NCBI GenBank assembly: GCA_027574665.1
Contig: CM050668.1
Location: forward strand, 7,402,001 to 7,466,000
Source of the DNA: Rhynochetos jubatus
Lineage: Eukaryota > Chordata > Aves > Eurypygiformes > Rhynochetidae
Length of the DNA: 64,000 bases
Reading direction: 5' to 3'
The position numbers were made by a program, and so were the translations under genes. The notes under the pieces are model-generated. The model was not told the DNA's origin. It worked only from the letters and a program-made list of their open reading frames with translations, and ran no database searches. Shown here one piece after another: positions 19,587-31,710 of this stretch (the stretch's first letter is position 1; each line of letters opens with the position of its first letter).

Positions 19587-22500
19587 ATGGCGTTACACTT
19601 GCCCAGAGTCATCCGTTATGCCATACCTGGAGTGCTGGCATTACTTGGCTGGTGGGTCTATTCCCATAGAAAAAAGCGTGCAAGCTGTCACGACGAACAA
19701 GAAACAGCCATTGAAGAAGTGCCAGAGGATGGTGCATCACCCGAACCGGAAGCATGCGTTTCTCGAAGACAGCTTTTCTCATCGGGAGAGGAATGCTCAG
19801 AGAACGAAACCTCGACCCCCCTGCTGTCAGCAGGGTTGCTGCCGCCCCATCTTTGTCAAGCTCAGGAGAGGCTAGATCTCTCGGAGGACCTTGCAGACCT
19901 ATCAGTGATGACAGTTCCATACAGCGCCCTTGAGGACGACAGTGGAAAACTAGACTCAATAGGATCTGCAGAGGAAAGCAGTGTCCCTGCTAGTGTCTCT
20001 CTCCCTCTGATCTCAAAGACCGCAGAGTGTCACAGCAGCACTGCCGTGAGCCTTAGGCAGGGTTCAAGCTGTGCTGCAAAGCAAGAGCAGTGGCCGTCAG
20101 CGACACTGCCGCACGAGTCTTTGGGAATCACGGAGATCAGCAGTGCAGAGCAGTCAGACGGTTCTTCATTTAAGCTCCCCAAAGAAAGCCAGATGGCAGA
20201 AGTTGTGCTGCCGAATACCGGCTCTGTGACAGCTCTTTGCTTGGGATTGGAGAAGGAAGCCGATGCCCCACAAGCCTTTCTCAGTAATGAAGCAGAAGTT
20301 GTATCAAGTCACAAGGATTCTGCAGTGAACGCGCTACCGGATAGTTTGGAGCCTGGCTGCTTGGAGCAGTCCAGGGAAGAAGTGACGTTTGACTCAACTG
20401 CCAGTACTGTACCTGTGTGTCAGGAGGACTCACAGCCAAAAGGAGATGAATCGGAAGGAGAGCAGATTGCAGGAGTGAGTTTGGACAAGGAAGAAATTGA
20501 GAAAATCGAGCAGGTGGCAAAGCAGGCAGTTTCCGAGGTCATTTTGGCAGCAACTGAGGAAGTGCTGTCTGGTCCTGCGAGTGATGTTTCCACTCAGAGC
20601 TGCCAGGCCGCTGCCAGCCGAGCTGAGAGACCTCGGGAGGTGGCAGGTGTTGTTTCCTCTGGTCAGGTGCTTGCGGAGAAAGCTACGGCAGCCGATGAGA
20701 ACACTTCTGTGAGGAGTGGGGCTGTGGTACTGGCATCCCCACGGACAGAGGAACGGGATCAGAGTGTGACAGATCCCAGCCGTTTAATACATGACCGTTT
20801 ATCCAGCCCTGTTCAGGGAAATCCGAAAGACTGTCAGAAAAGGAAGAGTGTGTGCAGCAAGTCCCAAGGAGTTGATCGTACCCCCGTGGAAAACCATGGA
20901 GGGTCACTGGAAAAGTTGCCTTGGGTTATGGAGGACTCTGGGTGCAGCACATCCGCATCGGAAGGTGGAGCAAGTGTGGAGGACCCATTGCAGAACACGA
21001 TGCTGTCTGACGCATCGGGCCAGCATTCGGACTCACTGAGCCTGTCTACAAGCCGAGACACGTCTGCTGAAGATTGCTCAGTACCAAGTGGAAAACCTAC
21101 CCTAAAGCTGCCGGACAACAGCCAAGTGCCGTACAGTAATGGGATACTGAGAGAGGATGGTCCGCACTTGCCTCATGAGTGTAGCAGGGCAGAAGGGGTG
21201 GATGGAGGTAACTTAAAAGGTAAGGGATTTGAAAATCTTCCTGTAAAAATGTGGGGAACAAGCTTTTTATGTGCTGTAACCCTCCTGCTTCAGAACATGT
21301 TCAGATGAATCCTCTTTGTGTTTCACTTCCCCAGCGGGTGAATATTTAGCCCGCATGCGCAGGTGGGCATGGATTTTCTCTTAGCATTCCCATCCCTGTA
21401 GGGTCCAGGGTTAGCCGGGTGATCTTCAGAGTATACTGCAAAGGCGTGAGCAGGCTGGTCCCCTTTCAACACAAAGCTTGTTGTCCAAAGCCAAGCATCT
21501 GCTTGAGTAGCCCAGTGAAACGGATGTAGGCCAGACCTTGCTGGTTTGAGACCTGCTAATACGAAGGGCTGCTGCTTTGGCCCAGGCAGCCTCTGGGAAG
21601 CACTGGGTTCTTACCTGTGTTTATGGGCCGCTGCTGAACGGAAGCGGTAAGGCAGGTTTCTGAGGTGCTGCTGGATGAAGCAGGGAAGTGCTCTGATGAA
21701 TTGTGATAAAATTGTGTTTTCCATGAGGAAAACACAAAATACCTTGCTGCAGCAGAGGCTCGGTGTTGGTGTTAGCACAGTTCTCATGCAGCTGGTAGCT
21801 GTGACTTGGTGTCTTGTCTCTGCTGCTGTGTAAGGTGTCACCGTGTGTGAAGGACTCCTGCTGGACTCAGGCCTCCTTCTGTTGCATGCCCAGCGGTGGG
21901 CAGGTTTTTCTGCAGGAATAAAAGGAGCCTTTCAGTAGGCTGTGTGTGATGGGACTCTACCCTTTCTGAAATACTGGAGAAACTGATACAGGGACATCCC
22001 AACTGAATGCGTAGGAAGAGCTGCATGTTTCTCTAGGAAGCGATGTATTTTCGTGGTCTTGTGACTGGCAGCTGGCCTGGGTGAGTTGTGAGTGGTCTGA
22101 ATGCTGACACATGGACATGTCTTGTAGGTTTGGATGTAACTCGCATGGATTTCATGGACAGTGGCTGTGCCATGAGGAAGACAGTGGCTCGCCGGAACTC
22201 TAAGCTAGAAGACAAATCCGGCAAGTTCGACCTCGTTATCTGGGAAATAGAGGTCCCAAAGGTAAGCTGTCTCTGTCTTCATAGCGAGCTTTCTCTTGAG
22301 CTGAGAGATTGTGTTTTTTAGGACTGCGCTCATACCTCCTTCCCCCCTTTGAAGATGCAAAATCACCTGTGGCTGTCCTGCACGACATTGCTCTTGCAGT
22401 TCTGCTTCTGAGCAGACCCGAATACTGACGGCCAGAAACGTGAGACAGCAGCTCCCAGCAGGATGAGCGTGCTGCCTTGAGTGCTTGGGGGCTGTGATCC

Positions 22501-25500
22501 CAGTGAAGAAATGTAACGTGTGTTTTCATGGATCAGTAAAACACAGGCTAAGAGAAGTTCTACAGCAAAAAAAAAACCCCTTTCAGTGGTTAGCGAAGAC
22601 AGGCTGTCAGTTCTCTTAAAGTAGCTAACTTGGCATTGTCTAGGATTATCCGTACTGACTTGGGCCCAACACTTCTGCTCCGGTCTCTGGTCTCTGACAG
22701 CAAGTGGTGGCAGGTGCCTACGGAAGAGTGGAAGCGAGAGGGCTTGCACAGACATCGCAGCTTCATCGCCCTGCGCAGGACATCCCAGCTGTCCAGGGAC
22801 TCTAGTCGAATGGGCATGATAGCCTGGCTTACTCTCCAATGAATTTGTCTACTCCCTTTCTAATTAGCTTATTTTAAAATTGCTGGGACTTAGTATTTCA
22901 AATCGGAATGAAAATTGCATGTAGCCTGCTGGGGAAAACAAAACAGGTGGAAGACTGGGAGAGGACTCGACCCGACTGTAGGAAGACAGCAGCGTTTATC
23001 AGGCCTGTTTTTGTCCCATCGTGCCTTTGTGTCATTTGACAAGGGATGAAGATGGATCTGTCAAAATGAGCTCTACTTTCTGATCTGTATCTCCCGTGAC
23101 TTAGCGCAGACCAGCTGAACGCTGCACTAGTTCATCATTGCCTTGTATTTATCCTGCCTGGCCCTACGCTACAGGAAATGGGAACGTAGGTGAAATAAGC
23201 CACAGAGAACACGTTTGATCTACATTTCTCTTCCTGACTGTTGCTTTCTTATCCCTTTCCTAAAGGACTTAGTTGGCCAATTGATTGGCAAACGAGGAAG
23301 ATTCATGAACTTCTTGAGGCAATCCTCTGGTGCCAAGATTTATGTCTCGACACTACCTTATTTCCATGACTCCCAAGTCTGTCACATCGAAGGTAAGTGC
23401 AATGTCTCTTTATTCGTGGTCTAATATGTAGCCTGGGGACCTCAGTTAGGTAGGCAAGGAATTCTGACAGATTTAGTGGCGTCATGAGTCCAGTGCTTTA
23501 CAAAACATTTCCACTCAGTGCTGTTACAGTAGAGGTATATGCCAAGTCGCCTGTGCCTTGGCATGTGCGCCTTCTGTTCTAGAGGTAGGGATGCATTTTA
23601 ACGTCTTCAAGCTGCTGTAGTTTAACAAGCACCTCTTGCAGGATCGCTGCAGGCTTGAAGGAGGAGCTATGGGATGTGTATTAGCAAATATGGTTTTGAG
23701 TGTGAAGAATACGAGATTAATTGTGGCTGGAAAATACCTGCCAGTGACTTGGGTTCATACTGGAGGCTGAAGCTGTTGAAACTGGGGCCTGGCGGTCAGA
23801 GTTGCTCACGTTGGCCTGATATGGCCAATCTATTAATACTTCAGTTATTGGCGTAGCACAGAAGGCTTCTGGTAGCTATATTGCTTCACATGGTGGGGCT
23901 GTCCTCAGCATACCTATGCTACAGACTTTCTGTGGGATTTTTGTCTTCCAGGCTCTGCGCATCAAGTAGAAACAGTACTGAGCCTGATTGGGAAGAAATT
24001 TAAGGAGCTGTGTCTCACCAACATCTACGGCCTACCTCCACCAACACTACTGACGCTCCATTCCATCCTTATGACCGCCTGGGTAAGTCCCAGCTTGCCG
24101 GCTGTGCTGATGTCAGGGCGGAAGGCCACGGTTGGTCACTGCCATCATAGTATGCTGTGTCCATGTGGCTGGTTCACCGATGCCCTCAGAAAGAGTTTGG
24201 CTTTGTGTGGCTATCTGTTGTCCAGCTTGTGTAATTCTTACAGATGAGATTTATCTGGTGGTTTCTGACACCTCGATAACCCTTGTCCCTTTGCTGCCAC
24301 ATGGGTGTCTATCCCCTACCTCCACTGAGACGGTAGACCGACGGACCTTGCCAGCACGCTGACCCTCAAACATTGAGGTGCTGCCCCCAGGCTTCTCTCT
24401 AGCAAGCCTGGTTTTACCCCTTTCTCCCTTCAAATCTAGTTTAAAACCATTTCAGTGAGCCCTGCTCACTCCTGCACAAAGATCCTTTTCTCCCTTTGAG
24501 ACAGGGGACACCAGGCTTGGAGGCAGGTGTTGATCCGCTGTCTGCTCTTGTTCCTTTCCTCGTCCTTCCCTGCCAGTGGAAGGATAGAGGAGAACACTGC
24601 CCGTGCTCCTGATCCTTTAGCAGTCATCCCAAAGCCCTGAAGTCTCTCGATTGCCCTTGGACTGTGGCAGAATGTTGCACCAAACTGGGCACGCATCTGG
24701 CCCGGTAGGCTTTAACCTACAGGCTCAATGTTTGCCTAAGGAAGTAACACTTCAGTCTCCAGCCGAGTTGGTTGTCTGCTCCCTCCGCTTAAAGGCGTGT
24801 TGTGGTTTAATCTCGGCTAGCAACAGGCCTCTCCACTCCAATGGAGGGACAGAATTGGAGGAAAAAGGCAAAGAGGCTCATAAAATTGAGATAAGAGCGA
24901 TTTGCTAATTGAATATAAGTGAATTACATATATATGAGAATATATAAAAATACTACTACTAATAAGTAATTAAAATAATAGAAAATAAACATGTGATACA
25001 ATTGCTCACCACCCGCCGGGTAGTGACATAGCTCACACACAGCCAGGTCCTGGTAAGTGAAGAGTCAGAGCCAGCGAGCCCGAGAGCCAGAGCCTGAGAG
25101 CAATCACAGCAGAGTCCAAGCGAGCCCCACGAGCGACAGCAGGATGAGAAAGGGCTGGCTGACCCACCAGCTCATGAACATGCAAGCAAAGGAATTAGCA
25201 AAGCAGCTAACGAAGGAGTTCAGGAGCTGACAGAAGAGTTGGCAAAGGAGCAAAAAGAGTTCCCGAATGAGTTGCGGCCCCTGAGCCCACTCCCCGCTTC
25301 TGTACCGAGCCTGATGTGCTATGGAATGAAATCCTCCTCTGGTCAGTGTGGGTCAGCTGTCTGAACTGTGTGTGTCCCCACACTGCCTCTAGTGAGAAAG
25401 TTGGAAATGCAGCTGGGAAAGGCCTTGAATTTGGTGCAAGCACTCCCCAGCACCAGCTGAAAAGACACCTTATCAGTAGTTTTCTCAGGGTAAATCCAGA

Positions 25501-28500
25501 AACCCAGCTTCATAGCAGCCACTGTGAAGAGTTAACTCTTTGCTGACTAAAACCAGCACAGGGCTCTTTGCTGTGAGGCGGAAATGCCACTGATCCGTTG
25601 CCATTACTGGCATTGTCCCTAAATCCTGAAGCTGGTCTTCTCAAAATGTTTCAATTCCTTATGGTATTTAATTGCACTAAAAGGAGGTTTTCATGTCAGC
25701 GTTTCCCAGAAGAGTTTTCATGCTGCTTTTGCTATATGACACCTAGAAACACTGGACCTTTAGAATCTATAAAGTAACACTGCATGGAACTGTCTCCTTG
25801 GATGTGAAGACAGGCTTTGTTCTGGAGAACTGAATTTATGCTGGGAAATCCAAACCATGTTGGTTGTATTCCAAGCACAGTAGTGCTCGGAAGCTGCCCA
25901 ACCCAATGGCTCCAGCAGCCAGGGTGCAAATGACTTGGAAAATGAGGCCTCTGTGACAAATCTTGGCCAATCCCTGCAAAGATTACCTTGATGTTTAAAA
26001 ACCCGTGGGCAGGGAATCCTTGCGAGGTGCGCTGTGTGGAGAGCGCAGCATGACTTGAGCTGCATCGTTTCTGACTCTGCTCGCTGATCTCTTGGGTAAA
26101 TAAGGAGTTGCTGGTGGAACACGGGGTTGCTGGGAACGAAGCTTGTGTTGCGATGAACTCCGAGAGTTTCCTTTCTCCATGTGGCAGCTGTTGCTCCCGG
26201 ATGGAGTCACCGTAGAGGTGGTTGTGGCGCACCAAGTCGACGCGGGACACATGTTTCTGCATCAGCACACCCACCCCACTTTCCATGTCCTGCGTAGCCT
26301 GGACCAGCAGATGTATGCCTGCTATTCTCATCCCGCGGTTCCGACCCTGCCGACTCCAGTAGAAGGCAAGTAACCTGGTTGCTCACAAATTGTTCCGCTG
26401 AGGAACTTCTAGGGTCACGCGAAAGCACGATGCCCCTGAGTTAGGCTTGGGAAGTTTCCCCGTAGATGGGAATGTGATAGTTCGCTTGTCATTTCATCTC
26501 TCTTTAAGCTGACGCCAGAGTACAGACGTTGCTCTCCTCTTCCTTACCTCACACGTCCCTGGAGTACCTCCCCAGCCACCTAGTTCCATGTTGAAGTTCA
26601 GGATAAAATAGTCTGTCTCAGGTTATTTCTCATCAACTTGGCATCTGGTGTGCTTTTGCTGACAGTGTGGAGCTACTCCCAAATCTTCATAGTGTCACTC
26701 TCAGCACACGGTGTAAAGCGGCGGGTACACCCCGTGGAAAGGGGTTATTAGTGCTGAGCTTCCTTTTTGGAAGCAGATACCTCGCTGTTAATGACCCGAG
26801 GCTGGAAGGGAGCTGGATACTTGGGTAGAGCAGGACGGTAGTGACTGACAGACTGGAGAGTAAACTCCCCTCTCTGTGTCCCAGCTGCAGGCTTGGTGTG
26901 GTGGGGGTGTGGGTGGTGTTGAAAGGAGATGGGAGCAGCATAGGAAATGCTGTTGATTCTCCGTAGATGGCTGGGCAGCGGTAGTGATGTCTGAAGTTCT
27001 GATTCCTGGAAACCCACTCACGCCGAGCCTTTCTTCTCTGCACTCCTGTGTTTTGCAGTCGGTATTATCTGCGCAGCTCCAGGCCTGGATGGGGCATGGT
27101 TACGGGCTCAAGTCATTAGCTACTTTGAAGAGACGGATGAAGTGGAGCTCAGATACGTGGACTACGGAGGATACGACAAAGTGAAGATTGACACGCTCAG
27201 ACAAATCAGGTCTTTAGCTGCTCTTCCGTGGCCTGAGGCCGTGTCTGGGTTGAACCTTCATCGGAGGCATCCGTATCGTTTGAATTGCTCATAGGTTTTT
27301 CCACAGCTGAAGCGGGAAGTGGCAGAAAGGTTTGTCTGGGCAGCGGGCGTGGGTTCCTTGGGAGCGGAGCACAGTAAGCTCTTGCGAGGCTTTTTGAAGG
27401 GGAGTGGAGAGGAAATTGCAGCTTCTGCCACTTCAGCGTGGAAGCTGAGCAAAAGGATGCCGACAGGAGGCCCCGAAGTGTAGTTCATTGATGAGCTAGG
27501 AATAAGATTCGCATTCCCTACGCCCCAGCCCCGTTGGCTGGGAGAGCTGTATTGGATGAGGGGTTTCTTCCACGAGCCCATTAAATACGCGATTGTGCCC
27601 CAGAGGTGGGGGGAAAAAAGCAGTACAGCCACCCTTATGGGGGTGGGTTTTACGGGGAGCCCGGTCCAACCTGACACGCGAATCAGACAATTCACTGCTG
27701 TTGCTTACACTGTCATCAGTTTTAAACTGAATTCCTGCTAGAGCAACTGATGAATCAACGTCACCTTCAAGAATACAGGAGTAACTGAAAGCCAGGTTCT
27801 TAATCTGATTGATTCTCTTTTCTTTAAGGTCTGATTTTTTATCACTACCTTTCCAAGGAGCGGAAGTTTTACTAGACAACGTGGTGCCACTTCCAGGTAA
27901 TGGGGCTTTCGAGGTGTGCTGTTGGCACTCCTCTGGCAGGTTGCAGAGCATGCCAGCTGTGTATAAGCAATGATTCTGTCTAAACCTTCCCCCTCCTTTT
28001 GCAAGTGCAGCCTCTGGGGTGACTAGAGCAAGAATTAGAAAGAACTGTATGTGATTCTTTGACATGTGCTGGCGTGGCATAACCGCTCAGACTGCAGGGG
28101 AAAGAGCGGAAATGTCTAGACTTTCTCGCACGGAGGAGAGAATGAATTATTCTCCTAGGCACAAGTTGGCAGGACTGGCAGGTTATAGATGAAGTAGCTG
28201 TCCCTACTCTGCCACCTTCCGTGCTCTTTCTGCCACCCAGAGTAAATGCAAACCTAGTTTTTGGTCTCCTACACAATTACCTGGCGCTTTCCAAGTGATG
28301 TGTGTAGTGCTGTGTTCAAAACGCTGCCCTCCAAGCACTGGAAGAATGTCGGTCACTGCCTAGAAGTGCTTTCTGGTTTGCTTTTTTCTTTCTAGTGGCG
28401 CTGGAGATGTGTGCTGTACTGGTGTCAAAAGCTGCCCTTCTGGGGGCGGCAGGGAGGGGTGGCTGTAGGAGCCAGGGGTCAGGCCAGGTTTCCCCACAGG

Positions 28501-30508
28501 GCTTTGGGGCTGGCAGGACTCGGGGCACAGGCCCTGCCAAGGCTGTAGATGTAGGGCGAGGTTTAAGCTGCTTCTAAGCAGAAGTTGGTGTTTTGCACGT
28601 TCCCCGAGATGATCGACCTCCTTCGGTATTTCTGGGGTTGTAAGGAGTCCCCTTGCTGCTGCAGGTGGCCCTCGGGGTGGGGAGCACAAAGGAGAAACTT
28701 TATTTTGCAGCAATTTGGTAGGAAATAAGCAACTGTCCTCCAAAATGAAGACACTTCTGTCCGGTCTAGGGGGCAGGTTGTACCCGTACTGCCTGGGACG
28801 CAGGGGGTTCCGGCTGCCTCGCAGGCGTGGAGTTAGCAGCAGGACCCGTGTAAGCTGTGCAGGCTGAGACATGAGCTGCCAGTGCTGGCAGAGGGCATGT
28901 GCCACCGCTCAGGTGCCAGCCAGCCTGCGGTACAAATGCTTTTGAGTCCCTGTTTACGCTATTGCACTCCGCGCGGGGTCGGTAAAGTCCTGAGGTCCCC
29001 GAGCTTAGTTTATTAAGGATCAAAATACTAATGGCGGCTCAACGGAGCTGCACAAGTACACTTTTCTGTCTTTCAAGCCTCCTAATTCATCAGCCACGTA
29101 TGTTCACGGTAACTCAGCTAGTGGCTTTGGAAAGCACTTCCCCCTTTCCCTTCAGCAGCCCAGTGGGCACAATACCTGTGTGACCTCCAGCTTAACAGAC
29201 GGGTTTCAGCAGCTGCCTACAGCAACAGTAGGTGAGGATTCTCTGGCCTAAGTTCCGTAGGAGGTCAGACAAGATGAGCTTGGTAGTCCCTGCTGGCTTT
29301 TAGAGCCTGAGCATCTCTCATTTGGTTTCTCCTGCTCTTTCCTTTCCACAGGCGAGGATCACTTTTCCTCTGAAGCCGACGCCGCTGTTGCCGAGATGAG
29401 CAGAGGCGCAGTCCTAGCGGCACAGGTACGTGAGGGCTGTCTGGAACAGCCGATTCGACTGCTGCTGTTATCCTCTCTGCCCCTAGCACGCTCTGTATGT
29501 TGCAGTCAGAACCAAAGCCGGAGCCTGTAGGCCTGGCTGCCGGGCAGGGTTCTTGCGGAGAAATGTTGGTGCTGAGACCTCCCTTGTGCAGCGTCAGCAC
29601 CGCTCGGGGCTGTGTGGCTGGGAAGGGCCGAGCAGTCCCTCTTGTTGCTGATGCGGGCAGGGAGGAAGGGCACCGGAACGGCTTTACAGAGCACAAAGTG
29701 GCCTCTTGTCCAGTGGACCACGTATTCACCTGGGTGTGCGCTGCTTTGCCAGTCTCAGCTGTCTTTGCAACACCGGTGCCAGGGGTCTGGCCTCTGGCTG
29801 GCCAGAGGGAGAAGCGAGGCTTCTGGCAGTGTCCCAGAGGCTTCTGTGTGCAGTGCCTGACCTCGGGGAAGAGGCGCTGACCTCTCGTGCCGTGCTTCTA
29901 ATGCTGGCTGTAGCTCTCCATGTCAGTCAGCTGGGACAAGCGGGAAACTGATGGTGGTTGAGCCGCTCAATCTCAGTTTGCTTTGGTTTCCTGCAGCGCT
30001 CAAACGCATCACGAATCTTGCAAGGGTATGGATTTGAGTGGCTAGAGCAAACCTGCCAGCAGGGTGTCCCGCTGCCTGGTGGCAGGAGCCACGTTTCCTC
30101 TTGCCTACACCGAAGTATTGACTCCGATAGGCAGTGCGTGATGCTCGCCTTGCATCCTCCGTGGCTCAGACCCGAATGGCTGCATGTTGATGTTTTTCTG
30201 TGTTTGCAGGTCACAAATTACGACGGTGCGACAGGTCTGCCGCTGATACAGCTGTGGAACTTGATGGGAGACGAGGTGCGCATGTTGCCATGTGTATTTT
30301 TTCAACACTTCACAAAGTGAACTGTTCGTGCTAATCACTGTTAGCGTTCGTGGTTACGCAGACTTTCTGTTGTTGGTCAGGAACTTGCTGATGTTACTTG
30401 CCGGAGGTTTGTTCACCTTTCTACTGTTTTCTTTCCACCTCTCTTTAGGTGGTGTCTATAAACCGAACTCTGGTGGAACGAGGATTTGCTCAGTGGCTCG
30501 ACTACTAG
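19587..30508 (+). CDS. AKAP1: AKAP1 copy 2 (type B, 873 aa)
   Basis: Same exon structure as copy 1. The join is 19587-21219, 22128-22261, 23266-23392, 23952-24082, 26188-26365, 27059-27209, 27829-27896, 29352-29425, 30210-30275, 30449-30508. The frame is open throughout and all splice dinucleotides match copy 1. Type B residues are V514, G541, N568 and R599; R599 changes the KH loop from GKQG to GKRG. S26 and V361 match copies 3 and 4, so C26 and M361 look derived in copy 1. Exons 5-11 appear identical to copy 1. Intron 2 is about 1 kb shorter. Confidence 0.95.
21712..21737. repeat. Palindromic deletion scar, copy 2 intron 2
   Basis: At the point where B copies lose 1,036 bp, an 8-bp filler TGTGTTTT (21713-21720) sits between retained flanks. 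With its neighbours it forms TTGTGTTTTCC-ATGA-GGAAAACACAA, an 11-bp perfect inverted repeat with a 4-base loop. The filler is the reverse complement of the sequence just downstream of the junction. Confidence 0.9.
24798..25560 (-). mobile_element. Solo LTR, copy 2 (21 bp shorter)
   Basis: Orthologous to the copy 1 element, lacking the 21 bp after ACAGGCC (about 9818-9838 in copy 1). It was inserted before the gene was amplified. Confidence 0.7.
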
Positions 30509-30622
30509 CAGTGTGCCAGATGCCTCGACAGCTCTCTCAGCGGAGAAAAACAAAATCTTATTTTGCGCTATTACAATTTGGTTTGGCAACCTGTTTACAC
30601 CTGAATGTAAGTTTTGTGGTCC

Positions 30623-30628
30623 ATTAAA
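30623..30628 (+). terminator. Poly(A) signal ATTAAA, AKAP1 copy 2
   Basis: Same position relative to the stop codon as in copy 1. The next CpG island begins near 30859. Confidence 0.6.
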
Positions 30629-30858
30629 ATCTGTGTTGCTGAACTGTTACCATTTCACTAGAAACACATAGCTCGTCTCAGTGAAAGGCAGGGTGTTAAA
30701 AGCCATAATGACAGATACCGTAGCTTTAAAGCAAAAAAACCTCCTCCCTGGCCTCTACTCAAATGGAATGCAAAAACCCTTAAACCCTGGGGCTTGCTGG
30801 AAGGTAGCAAGTGTCCCTGAAAGGGGAACTGTGGTTGCGTTTTGGTTCAAGATGTAGA

Positions 30859-31710
30859 ATGCCCCATGACCACCGCCGGAGCGGGAAAGCCCCTACGACA
30901 GCAGCTCCCGGGCTGGCTGAGGCCCGGCCAGGCTGAGGCCCGGCCTGACGCCGCCGAGGCGCTGGGCCGCTCCCTGCCGAGGATGAGGGGCCGCGCAGCG
31001 GCCCGCCCCGCCGCCGCCACCAGGGCTGGCCGGGCCTCAGCGGCAGCGCGGAGCGGGGACTCCTTTGGGATGACTCCCCGCGTACCGAGGAAGGGAGGGC
31101 GGGAGGAGGCGGCTCGGCGGCGGCCCACGCGCCCTTCCCGGGCCATGAGAACAGGGAGGGCCCGGCCCCCGAAGCCGGTGCCCTCCGCCGGCGGCCGCGG
31201 GTGAGGCGCAGCAGTGCGCAGGGTGTCTGGGGGGGTGCGCGGCGGCGGGGGGGCGGGGAAGACGGGCGGCGGGGGGGACCGGGACGCGCTCCCGCTCCGG
31301 GCACCGGCGGTGGCGGACCGGACCGTCCGTAAGTAAGTACTGCCGCGGGCTATCGGCCCACCCTGTCGGGTCTCGCACTGCCCGGGCGTGCCGCTGCGCA
31401 CAAGGTCAGCGCCACCGCGCCCGGCCCCCGGCCCGGCTGTCAGGCCCGGCCCGCGCTGCCGGTGGGGAGCACGGTGGAGGGAGCGGGGCTGCCCGCGGGC
31501 ACGGCGGTGGCTCCGCCGACGTCGCCGCTGGGGCTCGATTGCAGCAGGCCGGGCTGGGCCGGTGCCCGCCGGGGAGCGGAGCTGCAGCGCCCGTGTGGCC
31601 CCGGGGCTGGGGAGGCCCTACAGCGGGTACCGGGCGGGGTGTCTTAGGGGAGGCTGCAGGTAAAGGCTGCACGGGTCCCTCAGCCTGGCTGAGGGCTCTG
31701 AAGGCTCTCT
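30859..31710 (+). promoter_or_regulatory. AKAP1: CpG-island promoter and exon 1, copy 3 (long form)
   Basis: Same architecture as copy 2, with the E2F-like GCGGGAAA at 30881-30888, but with the extra 82 bp at 31114-31195 inside exon 1. Exon 1 ends at 31328. Confidence 0.8.
31114..31195 (+). other. 82-bp 5'-UTR segment present only in copies 3 and 5
   Basis: Unique GC-rich sequence including CCATGAGAACAGG. It is bounded by GGCGGC on the left and ends in the same GGCGGC, so the short form is explained by a deletion between microhomologies, or the long form by an insertion. It changes the upstream ORF: 82 is not a multiple of 3. Confidence 0.85.

Larger units (their letters stand above)
15851..30841 (+). 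repeat. Tandem unit copy 2 (type B, 14,991 bp)
   Basis: Complete unit, bounded here at the same point just upstream of the CpG island in each copy. It is type B: intron 2 lacks 1,036 bp with an 8-bp filler at the junction, the LTR lacks 21 bp, and a 13-bp motif is duplicated near 16345-16370. It aligns with copy 4 at a constant offset of 31,100 with no net indel across the unit. Confidence 0.95.
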
